From Actinomycetota bacterium (GTDB lineage Bacteria > Actinomycetota > Acidimicrobiia > Acidimicrobiales > CADCSY01): a DNA stretch of 33,890 nucleotides. The notes below the pieces were generated by a model. The model had not been told where the DNA came from. It made no database searches and saw only the letters and a program-made list of their open reading frames with translations. The translations under genes and the position numbers were made by a program. The stretch is from positions 1-33,890 of the forward strand of contig JADDQY010000079.1 in the NCBI GenBank assembly GCA_016781135.1. Reading direction: 5' to 3'. Shown here piece after piece: positions 1 to 7,088 of the stretch (the first letter of the stretch is position 1; every line of letters starts with the position of its first letter).

Positions 1-104
1 CGGTCGGCGGGAGCCGGGGCGGGCGGGCGCGCCGGGCGGGCGGGTCCGAGCGCTGGACGTCCGCTTGGTCGGAGGGCGTCGTCCCCGTACGGCTCGCTCC
101 ACCA

Positions 105-1655
105 TCAGCTCGACGCGACCAACGCCAGGAGCGTCAGGCCGAGAGCCACCCCCGCGACCAGCGCCGCCCGCCGGGCGACGGGAGGGTCGGTGACGACCAT
201 GACCGGATCGGGAGCGACCACGTGGGGGGACCGGGGAACGGCGAGGCGGCCGGTGGCGCCGGCAGCGACCACGCCGATCAGCCCACCGGCCAGGGCCAGA
301 GCGACGCTTTCGGTCCAGTTCACCAGGTTGGTGTCACCCACCCAGGCCCACGTCCGGGGCGCGACCAGCAACCACGCCCCCACCGCCAGCGCCGGGACGG
401 TCGCGACCAGGGGGCTCAGGGCCAGACCGGCGGCGTCGTCGCCTGGTCCAGGCTGGGGGGCGGCATCGCTGCGGGCCACGGCGACGGCGGCGGCGACCAC
501 GGCGGCCACCGCCAACCCGGCCACGCCGAGACCGGCCGGCGACGGCTCGGCAGCGACGACCACAGCAAAGGCGGCGGCGCCGGGCACGGCGCTGAGCGCC
601 GCCGAGGGGACCAGGACGACGCCGGCAACCACCGCCGCGGTAGCCACGAGCCACGCCGCCGGGACGCCAGGCGAGACCCGCCCCTCGACGAGGGGCGAGC
701 CGGGCAACGCGTCGATGGGTACGGCGGCGACGGCGAGGGCCATCAGGGCCAGCGCCACCACCAGCAGGCGGACGCCTCCCCGACCCTCGGGTGCGACCGC
801 CCATCCTGCAGCGACGGCAACCGCCCCGAAGGCCAACACCAGCGCCGTGCCCTCGCCGAGTGCCCCGAGCGTCGCCCCGGCAGCCACGCCGACGGCCAGG
901 CCCACGGGGAGCAACATCGACGCCGAGCGGCGCGGCCGCAGCCCTCCCGCGGTGGCGATGAGGGTCCCTCCGGCCACCAGGAACACCCCGGCGCCGAGGG
1001 GCCGGCCAGCTGCAGTCGTCGCGTCGGTGCCCGCCGCTTCCACCTGCACCAGCCCGCCAGCGACCCCCACCATCCCGACCAGGGCAAGGGTGGCGGCGGC
1101 GATCCCGCCGTCGTTCTCCTTGGCGGTCGTCACCGTTATCACCGCGGCCCCGCCCGCCAGGGCGAGCACGGCCAGCGTGGGACCTCCCGAAGCAGAACCG
1201 CCGGCCAGCGCCAGGCCTGCGGTCAGCAACGACAAGGCCAGTGCACCCCCGACCGCCGCCCCGCGGCGGGCCGGACGGCTCACGCTGGCCAGCAGGAGGG
1301 ACGCACCGGCGCCGGCGGGACCGACGGGGCCCTGGGCCGAGAGCTGACCAGCGGTCGCGCCGCCGAGCAGCACGATGGCGGTCCACAACCCGGCGGCGGC
1401 GAGAGCGGCGATCCGCACGGCCGTGCGTGACGTCGCCCCCGCCCGGGCAACGGCGGCAGGCTCGGGCACGGAGTCGGGGTCGGCGACGATCAAGGTGATC
1501 TCAGGTTCAGCTTCGTCGGCCAGATCGTCGGAGCTCTCGTCCGAGCGACCGAAGCGCCGTAGACGCCGTCGACTGCGCCCGGACGGCACGAGGAAGGCCA
1601 CCAGCGCACCGACCACCGGGACCAGCAACGCCGCCACCAACATGGGGGCGTTCAC
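105..1655 (-). CDS. Ala/Gly/Val-rich multi-pass membrane protein, unknown function
   Basis: About 516 residues. The N-terminus has one hydrophobic helix (about residues 5-24), then a charged arginine- and acid-rich stretch (about 27-75), then roughly ten or more hydrophobic segments to the C-terminus. This predicts an integral cytoplasmic-membrane protein with one cytosolic loop near the start. I see no transporter signature, catalytic motif or conserved polar residues inside the helices, and I do not recognise the family. The start is GTG at 1655. An ATG four codons in (1643) is equally possible because neither has a convincing Shine-Dalgarno sequence. It begins 34 bases after the upstream membrane-protein gene and is probably co-transcribed with it and with the DUF5318 gene. 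The frame is open for the whole length and codon use is GC3-rich like the neighbours, so the gene is very likely real although its role is unknown. Confidence 0.7.
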   Translation of the reverse strand: MNAPMLVAALLVPVVGALVAFLVPSGRSRRRLRRFGRSDESSDDLADEAEPEITLIVADPDSVPEPAAVARAGATSRTAVRIAALAAAGLWTAIVLLGGATAGQLSAQGPVGPAGAGASLLLASVSRPARRGAAVGGALALSLLTAGLALAGGSASGGPTLAVLALAGGAAVITVTTAKENDGGIAAATLALVGMVGVAGGLVQVEAAGTDATTAAGRPLGAGVFLVAGGTLIATAGGLRPRRSASMLLPVGLAVGVAAGATLGALGEGTALVLAFGAVAVAAGWAVAPEGRGGVRLLVVALALMALAVAAVPIDALPGSPLVEGRVSPGVPAAWLVATAAVVAGVVLVPSAALSAVPGAAAFAVVVAAEPSPAGLGVAGLAVAAVVAAAVAVARSDAAPQPGPGDDAAGLALSPLVATVPALAVGAWLLVAPRTWAWVGDTNLVNWTESVALALAGGLIGVVAAGATGRLAVPRSPHVVAPDPVMVVTDPPVARRAALVAGVALGLTLLALVASS

Positions 1656-1660
1656 GAGCG

Positions 1661-1676
1661 ACCGTCCGGGGACGGT
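1661..1676. repeat. Short inverted repeat between two membrane-protein genes
   Basis: ACCGTCCGGGGACGGT forms a perfect 7-bp stem with a 2-base centre. It sits in the 34-base gap just before the GTG start of the 516-residue membrane protein. In RNA it could form a small hairpin next to the translation start, or it could be a weak protein-binding site. A 2-base loop is tight, so it may be incidental in DNA this GC-rich. Confidence 0.3.
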
Positions 1677-1689
1677 GCGAGAGCCTTCC

Positions 1690-2481
1690 TCACAGCCCCA
1701 CCCGCCCGGTGGCGACCACGGCGGCCAGGACGGCGGCCGCGACCCCAGCGGCGAGGGCTAGGCCGGCGGTGAGCTCACGCGACCGCGACGACGCCACCAT
1801 CGCGGCGATGATCACCGCTCCGACGGTTGCGCCGAGACGAAGGGCGAGGTCGTCGCCGAGGTCGGGGCCGGCCACTGCGGCCGCGGCCGCCGTGCCAGTG
1901 GCCAGACCGACGACGAGGGCCGCCGGTGGCAGGCGCCGGTGCCGCTCGCCTTCGGAGGCGTCGTCACCGTCGACCCACGGAGACGCCAACACCAACGCCA
2001 CCGCCGCGCACCAGGCCGAGGCGGCAGCCGTAGGGGGACCGACCAGCCCTCCGGGGCCGAGCACCGCCTGGGCACCGGCCACCGCCTCGAGCGACGTCGT
2101 GCCCCAGCGCTCCAACAGGGCGAGACCGGCCAACAGGACGGCTCCCACGGCAGCGGGCCGGGCCACGGCGACGGCGAGGACGGCTGCCAGGGCGACGACG
2201 TTGCCGGTCGAGGAGAGAGCCAGGACGGTGGCGGCAGCGGCGGCGCTCAGCCTGACGGGGCCGAGCGCGGCGAGGCTCCCGGGCCGAGCGGGAAGGTCCG
2301 AGCGAGGTGGTTCCAGCGACAGCCGGGGCAGACCTCGACCACGTAGGCGACGCGCTCGCCGGCGCCTCGCGCGAGGCGCTTCATCTCCGCCACTGTCGTC
2401 ACGCACCGGCCGTTCGCTGGCAACCTCGGTCCGAACACGTAGGTCACCAGCACGACCTTTGCGTCGTCGCAGATGGGGCAC
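1690..2481 (-). CDS. Small Ala/Val-rich membrane protein, unknown; start uncertain
   Basis: The reliable part is the C-terminal ~185 residues (about 76-263), which hold five or six hydrophobic helices separated by short charged loops, including an acidic loop near the middle. No family is recognised. The first ~75 residues are arginine-rich and lie over the 3' end of the DUF5318 gene in another frame. The longest reading starts at ATG 2481. A GTG at 2406 is an alternative, and a CTG start nearer 2316-2331 cannot be excluded. No ATG or GTG exists between the DUF5318 stop (2247) and the first helix, so some overlap with DUF5318 is unavoidable and translation is probably coupled. The downstream neighbour is another membrane protein of similar composition, which suggests a shared, undefined membrane role. 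Confidence 0.55.
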   Translation of the reverse strand: MPHLRRRKGRAGDLRVRTEVASERPVRDDSGGDEAPRARRRRARRLRGRGLPRLSLEPPRSDLPARPGSLAALGPVRLSAAAAATVLALSSTGNVVALAAVLAVAVARPAAVGAVLLAGLALLERWGTTSLEAVAGAQAVLGPGGLVGPPTAAASAWCAAVALVLASPWVDGDDASEGERHRRLPPAALVVGLATGTAAAAAVAGPDLGDDLALRLGATVGAVIIAAMVASSRSRELTAGLALAAGVAAAVLAAVVATGRVGL

Positions 2482-2669
2482 GCCTGACTCGACTCCTCTC
2501 CGACGTTGCGGGCGGCCCGTAGCAGCTCCGGTTGGGCATCGCAGACCTCGTGGCGGGCGAGCCGGCCCTTGCGGTACCCGGAGAGCACCGCCTGGCGGGC
2601 CAGACGGTAGTCGACCTCCCCCGGTGTCCTCCCGCTCTCCCCCCGCAGCTTCTCCAAGCCGAACGGCAC
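2247..2669 (-). CDS. DUF5318 family zinc-ribbon protein
   Basis: A 140-residue protein matching the actinobacterial DUF5318 family (Rv0049 type). It shows the family core: VDYRLARQ near residue 19, VCDAQPELLRAARN (42-55), a CPIC pair (64-67) and a CPGC pair (114-117) followed by WNHL. The four cysteines look like a structural zinc site; the biochemical role of the family is not known. A longer ATG frame exists to 2846, but it would run across the padR promoter and start. The GTG at 2669 is preferred because TAGCCT lies 7 bases upstream (2682-2677), a leaderless arrangement. The divergent orientation to padR-ino1 is the same as in Mycobacterium (Rv0049 against Rv0047c-Rv0046c). There the following gene is ponA1; here two membrane proteins follow instead. 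Confidence 0.85.
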   Translation of the reverse strand: MPFGLEKLRGESGRTPGEVDYRLARQAVLSGYRKGRLARHEVCDAQPELLRAARNVGEESSQACPICDDAKVVLVTYVFGPRLPANGRCVTTVAEMKRLARGAGERVAYVVEVCPGCRWNHLARTFPLGPGASPRSAPSG

Positions 2670-2676
2670 CCGCCAG

Positions 2677-2682
2677 AGGCTA
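2677..2682 (-). promoter_or_regulatory. -10 element of DUF5318 gene (leaderless)
   Basis: TAGCCT on the minus strand, 7 bases before the GTG start at 2669, so transcription should begin at or next to the start codon. No clear -35 element is seen. The same hexamer and spacing occur before the GNAT gene at 7089. Confidence 0.5.
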
Positions 2683-2784
2683 CCGAACCGGGCGCCTGCC
2701 GCGCCTGGGCCGTCTCGATCACCCACTGGCCCCTCAGCGCGGCGCGGGGCAAGCGACCTCGGCAAGCCCCACGGAAGTTGCGCT

Positions 2785-2807
2785 CCGATATATCGGGCCG
2801 ATAGGTT
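2785..2807 (+). promoter_or_regulatory. padR promoter with PadR-type operator
   Basis: CCGATATATCGG at 2785-2796 is a perfect 12-bp palindrome, followed by a third half-site CCGATA at 2798-2803. The -10 hexamer TAGGTT (2802-2807) lies 7 bases before the padR ATG, so the message is probably leaderless. The palindrome covers about -30 to -19 relative to that start, between the expected -35 and -10, where bound repressor would block RNA polymerase. AT-rich palindromes of this kind are known operators of PadR proteins. Autorepression of padR, and therefore control of the coupled ino1, is inferred. Confidence 0.65.
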
Positions 2808-2814
2808 CTGTCGA

Positions 2815-3432
2815 ATGATCGAGCTGGCCATCCTCGGGATCCTCAAGGAGGCTGATCTCCACGGCTACGAACTGAAGAAGCACCTGCGCAAGGTGCTGGG
2901 CCCCCTGTCGAACGTCTCGTTCGGCTCGCTGTATCCGGCACTGAACCGGCTCGAGCGCCAGGGGGCGGTGACCGCCGTGGTCGCCGACGACGCCGGGCCG
3001 TCGACCATGCCGATGACCGGGTCGCTGACCGGGGAGGCGGCGGCGTTCCGGTCGCGGCTGCGCGCCACCCGGGGCCCTCGGAACAAGAAGGTCTACGGCA
3101 TCACCCGGATCGGCGAACGCCGCCTCGTCGAGCTCCTCAGCGATCCGACCGATGACGAACGCAGCTTCGGCATGAAGTTGGCCTTCTTCCGCTGGTGCGA
3201 CCGCCCGACCCGGCTGCGCCTGCTGGAGCGCCGCCGGGCCACCCTGCTCGAGCGCCTCGACGAGACGCGCCGGGCACTGACCGCACGAGAGGGCGACGAT
3301 CCCTACGTCCAAGCCCTGATGGAGCACGACACCGAGTCGACGATGAGCGACATCGCTTGGCTCGGTCGCCTGATCGCGCGGGAACAAGCCGGCGACGATC
3401 GCACCAGAGAACCCACCGGAGGTCATCCATGA
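2815..3432 (+). CDS. PadR family transcriptional repressor
   Basis: A 205-residue winged-helix regulator. Residues 1-55 carry the PadR N-terminal domain: [12 protein letters not shown], then [11 protein letters not shown], then [18 protein letters not shown], the recognition helix and start of the wing. Residues ~55-90 hold an insertion in the wing rich in Thr/Gly/Arg, then [14 protein letters not shown] closes it. The C-terminal ~100 residues are a charged helical dimerisation region (PadR-C/Vir type). The ATG at 2815 follows a leaderless promoter with a palindromic operator. Its stop overlaps the ino1 start by 4 bases (ATGA), so both are translated together. The same pair occurs in mycobacteria (Rv0047c with ino1). 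The likely job is control of inositol synthesis; the inducing ligand is unknown. Confidence 0.9.
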   Translation: MIELAILGILKEADLHGYELKKHLRKVLGPLSNVSFGSLYPALNRLERQGAVTAVVADDAGPSTMPMTGSLTGEAAAFRSRLRATRGPRNKKVYGITRIGERRLVELLSDPTDDERSFGMKLAFFRWCDRPTRLRLLERRRATLLERLDETRRALTAREGDDPYVQALMEHDTESTMSDIAWLGRLIAREQAGDDRTREPTGGHP

Positions 3433-4511
3433 GCACCCCCGTTCCTCGCATCAGCCTGGCCATCGCCGGCGTCGGCAACTGCGCCAGCGCCCTGCTCCAA
3501 GGTCTGTCGTACTACCGCGACACCGATGCCGCCGAGGAGGTGCCCGGTCTCATGCACGTCGATCTCGGGGGTTACCACATCGGCGACATCTCGCTGGTGG
3601 CCGCCTTCGATGTCGACGCCGCCAAGGTCGGCCTCGATGCCGGCAAGGCGATCTTCGCCAGCCAGAACAACACGCTGCGCTTCGCCCCGGTGGGCGAGCT
3701 CGGGGTGACCGTGCAGCGGGGGCCCACGCTCGACGGCTTCGGTCGCTACTACCGGGAGACCTGCGAGGAGAGCCCCGCCGAAGCAGTCGATGTGGCCGAG
3801 GCCCTGCGCCGCAGTGGCGCCCACGTCCTCGTGGCCTACCTTCCCGTCGGCTCCGAGCAGGCCCAGAAGCACTACGCCGAGGCGTGCCTGGAGGCGGGGG
3901 TCGCCTTCGTCAACGCCATCCCCGTGTTCATCGCCAGCGACCCGGAGTGGGCCGAACGCTTCCGCGCCGCCGGCGTGCCCATCATCGGCGACGACATCAA
4001 GAGCCAGGTAGGGGCCACGATCGTGCACCGCATCCTCGCCCGGCTGTTCGAGGATCGCGGCATGGTGCTCGACCGCACCTACCAGCTGAACGTGGGCGGC
4101 AACATGGACTTCAAGAACATGCTCGAGCGCGACCGGCTGGAATCGAAGAAGGTCTCCAAGACCCAGTCGGTCACCAGCCAGCTCGAGCACGGCATCGCCG
4201 ACGACGACGTGCACATCGGCCCCTCCGACCACGTCCCCTGGCTCGACGACCGCAAGTGGGCCTACATCCGCATGGAGGGCCGCAACTTCGGGGACGCCCC
4301 CCTCAACGTGGAGCTCAAGCTCGAGGTGTGGGACTCCCCCAACTCCGCCGGAGTGATCATCGACGCCATCCGCTGTGCCAAGCTCGCCCTCGACCGGGGC
4401 ATCGGCGGCCCACTGCTCGGCCCCTCGGCCTACTTCATGAAGTCGCCCCCCGAGCAGTTCCACGACGACGAGGCCCACCGCATGGTGGAGGAGTTCATCG
4501 CCGGGACGTGA
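3429..4511 (+). CDS. ino1: Inositol-3-phosphate synthase
   Basis: A 360-residue enzyme that converts glucose 6-phosphate to 1L-myo-inositol 1-phosphate with NAD+, the entry step to inositol phospholipids and, in many actinobacteria, mycothiol. The Rossmann motif is GVGNCAS (14-20), with the adenosine-contacting [11 protein letters not shown] after it (D61, D63). Family motifs NAIPVF (162-167), [11 protein letters not shown] (187-197) and [11 protein letters not shown] are intact, as is KSKKV-like [10 protein letters not shown] in the catalytic loop. Length and sequence fit the short actinobacterial/archaeal-type enzyme rather than the ~510-residue eukaryotic form. The start overlaps the padR stop (ATGA) with no separate promoter visible, so expression should follow padR. 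Its last 17 bases overlap the convergent EEP-family gene. Confidence 0.95.
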   Translation: MSTPVPRISLAIAGVGNCASALLQGLSYYRDTDAAEEVPGLMHVDLGGYHIGDISLVAAFDVDAAKVGLDAGKAIFASQNNTLRFAPVGELGVTVQRGPTLDGFGRYYRETCEESPAEAVDVAEALRRSGAHVLVAYLPVGSEQAQKHYAEACLEAGVAFVNAIPVFIASDPEWAERFRAAGVPIIGDDIKSQVGATIVHRILARLFEDRGMVLDRTYQLNVGGNMDFKNMLERDRLESKKVSKTQSVTSQLEHGIADDDVHIGPSDHVPWLDDRKWAYIRMEGRNFGDAPLNVELKLEVWDSPNSAGVIIDAIRCAKLALDRGIGGPLLGPSAYFMKSPPEQFHDDEAHRMVEEFIAGT

Positions 4512-5208
4512 CCGCCTCGACGACGAGCGGGCGATGGTCGCTGACCGGCGCCCGGGCCACGGCCACCCGTCGAGGGGTGAGTCCGGCGAGGCCGACGTGG
4601 TCGATGCGCCGGACGGGGAACCGGGCGGGGAACGTAGGCGGCGCCGCCGCCAGGACCATGCCCGTGGCTTCCACCAAGGGTCGGGCGCGCCGGCCACTGA
4701 GGTTGAAGTCCCCCAGCACCACTCGCGGTGGCGGCCGCCGTCCGAGGTGACCGAGGACGTCGACCAGCTGGGTCTTGGCTTCGCTGCCCATCGGGCCTCC
4801 ACCCAACCCGAGGTGGCAGGCGGCCACCGACAGTCGGCCCACGTCGGCGAGCACGGCGGTGGCGAGCACCGCCCCTCGGGGCTCGGCGCGCTGCCAGCGG
4901 GGCAGGGCGAGCGTCTCCACGTCCTCGAGCACGCCTCGCACCAGCAAGGCGTTGCCGTACTCGCCGGGTTGGCGCTGCATGGTGGGGCCAAAGGCGTGGA
5001 CGGCGGCGCACGCCTCGGCTGCCTCCGCCGCCAGGTCGGCGCCGGCCACCCGCTCGGTGGCCACGTCGACCTCCTGGAGCGCGAGCACGTCGGCCTGCAG
5101 GCCGGCGCAGGCCTGGCGCAGGGCGGCGACGTCGACCTTGCCGCTCGGGCTGCGGGCGTGCCGGATGTTGAACGTCGCCAGCCGGACCAGCCGAACCGGG
5201 TCAGCCAC
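4495..5208 (-). CDS. Endonuclease/exonuclease/phosphatase-fold protein
   Basis: About 237 residues with the complete EEP (DNase I-like) active-site set. TFNIRH lies near residues 12-17 (metal/phosphate Asn), LQEVD near 43-47 (metal-binding Glu), the CHLGL His near 131, GDFN near 165-168, IDHV near 201 and SDHRPL near 223 (catalytic Asp-His). The fold cleaves phosphodiesters or removes phosphate from lipids, nucleic acids or small molecules; the substrate cannot be read from sequence. No signal peptide is present, so it should be cytosolic. The start is GTG at 5208, overlapping the cca stop by 8 bases, so it is the second gene of a cca operon. This pairing could point to an RNA-related role but does not prove it. 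The 3' end overlaps ino1 tail-to-tail. Confidence 0.88.
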   Translation of the reverse strand: MADPVRLVRLATFNIRHARSPSGKVDVAALRQACAGLQADVLALQEVDVATERVAGADLAAEAAEACAAVHAFGPTMQRQPGEYGNALLVRGVLEDVETLALPRWQRAEPRGAVLATAVLADVGRLSVAACHLGLGGGPMGSEAKTQLVDVLGHLGRRPPPRVVLGDFNLSGRRARPLVEATGMVLAAAPPTFPARFPVRRIDHVGLAGLTPRRVAVARAPVSDHRPLVVEAVTSRR

Positions 5209-6592
5209 GACCTCGGGCGGCCCACCAGGCGTCGAGACGGCGGCGGGCCTCGTCCTCGCCGAGCGGGCCCTCCTCCAACCTCAGCTCGAGCAGAAAGTCG
5301 AGGGCCCGGCCGACCACCGGCCCGGGCGGCACGCCCAGGTGCTCCATGACCTGGTTGCCGTCGAGGTCGGGGCGGATGCGGCTGAGCTCCTCCTCGGCCT
5401 GGAGCACCTCGATGCGAGCTTCGAGGGCGTCCATCCGCCGGGCGAGCTCCTCGGCTCGGCGGCGGTTTCGGGTGGTGCAGTCGCAGCGGGTGAGCTCGTT
5501 GAGCCCGGCGAGCAGGGGGCCGGCGTCGCGGACGTAGCGGCGCACGGCGCTGTCGGTCCAGCCCATCTTGTAGGTGTGGAAGCGCAGGTGCAGCTCCACC
5601 AGGCGGCTCACCGCCTCGATGTCGTCGGCGGGATAGCGCAGCGCCTGCATCCGCTCCCGGGTCATGCGCGCCCCCACCACCTCGTGGTGGTGGAAGCTGA
5701 CCTTGCCGCCCGGTCCGAACGAGCGGGTCTTGGGCTTGCCCACGTCGTGGAACAAGGCGGCGAGGCGCACGATGCGCTCGGGACGGGTCTTGGCCACCAC
5801 GGCGATGGTGTGGGCGAGCACGTCCTTGTGGTGGTGGATCGGATCCACTTCGAGGGCGAGGGCGGGGAGCTCGGGGAGGAACTCCTCGGCCAGACCGGTG
5901 TCGACCAGGAACCACAGGCCGGCCTCGGGGGAGTCGACCACCAGGAGCTTGTCGAGTTCGTCGCGGATGCGCTCGGCCGAGACGATCTCCAAGCGACCGT
6001 GCAGGTTGCGCACGGCGTCGACCAGGTCGGGCTCGGGGGCCAGGCCATAGCCGGCGAGGAACCGGGCCGCCCGCAGCATGCGCAGCGGGTCGTCGGAGAA
6101 CGACTCCTCGGGTGACAGCGGCGTGCGCAGCCGTCCGCTGACGAGGTCGACGGCGCCGCCGAAGGGATCGATCAGCTCGGGCTCGGCCTCGGCGACGAGG
6201 GAGAGCGCCATGGCGTTGACGGTGAAATCGCGCCGGGAGAGGTCGGTCGTCACGTCCGACGAGAAGCGCACCTCGGGCTTGCGGGAGTCGGGGCGATAGG
6301 CCTCGGCGCGATGGGTGGTGATCTCCAAGGCGCGCCCGTCCTTGCGGCATCCGATGGTCCCGAAGCGCTTGCCCTGCACCCACACGGCGTCGGCCCAGGG
6401 TCGTACCACCGCCTCGATGGCGTCGGGGCTGGCGTCGGTGGTGAGGTCGAAGTCGATGCCGGCCACAGGGCGGTCGACCAGCAGGTCGCGGACCGTCCCC
6501 CCGACGAGGTACACGCGGTGCCCGGCGGCGACGAAGCGTTGGGCGAGAGGGGCCACCTCGGCCAGCACCGGCCGCAGCCGCTCGGGGACCAT
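5201..6592 (-). CDS. cca: CCA tRNA nucleotidyltransferase
   Basis: A 463-residue class II nucleotidyltransferase that builds or repairs the 3' CCA end of tRNAs. The head domain has YLVGGTVRDLL (28-38), the catalytic pair GIDFDLTT (D47, D49) and RRDFTVNAMAL (120-130). DPLRMLRAARF (168-178) and ERIRDELDKLL (207-217) form the neck and nucleotide-selection helices. An HD metal-binding domain follows, with AALFHDVGKPKTR (H282, D283), typical of the actinobacterial (Rv3907c-type) enzyme. The open frame runs further upstream to 6919, but the ATG at 6592 is chosen because the family N-terminus begins there and TACGGT lies 6 bases before it. The minus orientation next to the DUF6049-murJ block is the mycobacterial arrangement. 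It is translationally coupled to the EEP-family gene. Confidence 0.93.
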   Translation of the reverse strand: MVPERLRPVLAEVAPLAQRFVAAGHRVYLVGGTVRDLLVDRPVAGIDFDLTTDASPDAIEAVVRPWADAVWVQGKRFGTIGCRKDGRALEITTHRAEAYRPDSRKPEVRFSSDVTTDLSRRDFTVNAMALSLVAEAEPELIDPFGGAVDLVSGRLRTPLSPEESFSDDPLRMLRAARFLAGYGLAPEPDLVDAVRNLHGRLEIVSAERIRDELDKLLVVDSPEAGLWFLVDTGLAEEFLPELPALALEVDPIHHHKDVLAHTIAVVAKTRPERIVRLAALFHDVGKPKTRSFGPGGKVSFHHHEVVGARMTRERMQALRYPADDIEAVSRLVELHLRFHTYKMGWTDSAVRRYVRDAGPLLAGLNELTRCDCTTRNRRRAEELARRMDALEARIEVLQAEEELSRIRPDLDGNQVMEHLGVPPGPVVGRALDFLLELRLEEGPLGEDEARRRLDAWWAARGRG

Positions 6593-6598
6593 GGCGCC

Positions 6599-6604
6599 AC
6601 CGTA
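6599..6604 (-). promoter_or_regulatory. -10 element of cca (leaderless)
   Basis: TACGGT on the minus strand lies 6 bases before the cca ATG, predicting a transcript that starts at the initiation codon. If correct, the two hairpins further upstream (6688-6810) are outside the cca mRNA. No good -35 is visible. Confidence 0.45.
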
Positions 6605-6687
6605 GCTGCGACACCTGAACGGGGCCGCTGGCAGCGCCGGAAGAAAATTCTCAAGCACCGGCGGGCATCCGTCGATACCGATGACGT

Positions 6688-6752
6688 AGGTGGGACAGGG
6701 ACGGCTGCAACGGCAACCCCGCCCAGCCGGTGTAGCCGTCCCCGTCCCACCT
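6688..6752. repeat. Long inverted repeat (19-bp stem hairpin)
   Basis: Arms AGGTGGGACAGGGACGGCT (6688-6706) and AGCCGTCCCCGTCCCACCT (6734-6752) pair at 18 of 19 positions with a 27-base loop. It lies between the predicted cca promoter and a second hairpin and overlaps no supported gene. On either strand it would make a very stable RNA stem, but no T-tract follows. It could be a terminator, part of a small RNA, or a protein-binding site. No known RNA family is recognised. Confidence 0.6.
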
Positions 6753-6760
6753 GACAGGCC

Positions 6761-6810
6761 CCCCTGACGAGCGAGCCGCCCTCCCCCGGGCGGTTCGTTC
6801 GCGTCAGGGG
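6761..6810 (-). terminator. Hairpin at the 3' end of a possible small gene
   Basis: The left arm is CCCCTGACGAGCGAGCCGCC (6761-6780). The right arm (6789-6810) pairs with it through a 9-bp outer helix and an 11-bp inner helix that includes two G-U pairs, with a 2-base bulge and an 8-base loop. Read on the minus strand, the stem starts at the TGA stop of the small ORF 6804-6989, which is where a terminator would be expected. There is no U-tract, as is common for actinobacterial terminators. The structure is seen directly; the terminator role is inferred. Confidence 0.45.
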
Positions 6811-6989
6811 CCTCCTCGGGCGGTCGTAGCCCAGGCCACCTCCGTCCGCGGTTCGCCGGTGGTGGGCGGTTCGGGCTCGAAACGCGTCCCCGGTGGGCGT
6901 CGAGGCCGGCTGAGACCAACCAACCAGGTGGGGGCGAATGACTCGACGGCGACGTCGACGACCTGGTCGAGGGGCAGCGAGCGCCACAT
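6804..6989 (-). CDS. Possible small protein of 61 residues, unknown
   Basis: The reading begins MWRSLPLDQVVDVAVESF, continues APTWLVGLSRPRRPPGTRF and ends in a Pro/Thr-rich tail. The first half uses strongly GC3-biased codons (runs of GTC, GAC, GCC, CTC), as in the genes around it. GGGGAG lies about 9 bases before the ATG at 6989. A strong hairpin starts at its stop codon. The frame stays open upstream into the antisense of the GNAT gene, but no ATG, GTG or TTG lies between 6989 and 7088, so the protein is short or is the remnant of something longer. The mix of hydrophobic and acidic positions resembles a beta-strand-rich fold. No family is recognised. It sits where Mycobacterium has a Nudix gene, on the other strand. 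Confidence 0.3.
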   Translation of the reverse strand: MWRSLPLDQVVDVAVESFAPTWLVGLSRPRRPPGTRFEPEPPTTGEPRTEVAWATTARGGP

Positions 6990-7074
6990 CTCCGGTCGCT
7001 CCCCGAGGAAGAGAGACCGGCGCGTCAGCCCCTCGCCCGGCCCCGCCCCCCGTTCGCCGATCGCACGCCCGCGG

Positions 7075-7080
7075 TAGCCT
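7075..7080 (+). promoter_or_regulatory. -10 element of GNAT-DUF6049-murJ operon (leaderless)
   Basis: TAGCCT lies 8 bases before the ATG at 7089. The identical hexamer precedes the DUF5318 gene at nearly the same spacing. No convincing -35 and no Shine-Dalgarno sequence are present, so the first gene of this operon is probably read from a leaderless message. Confidence 0.45.
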
Positions 7081-7088
7081 CGCGGGCC

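Noticed and set aside
3423..6614. Minus-strand open frame of 1063 codons
   Set aside because: It is antisense to ino1 and out of frame with cca and the EEP gene. The composition is Arg/Pro/Gly-rich noise typical of alternate frames in GC-rich DNA.
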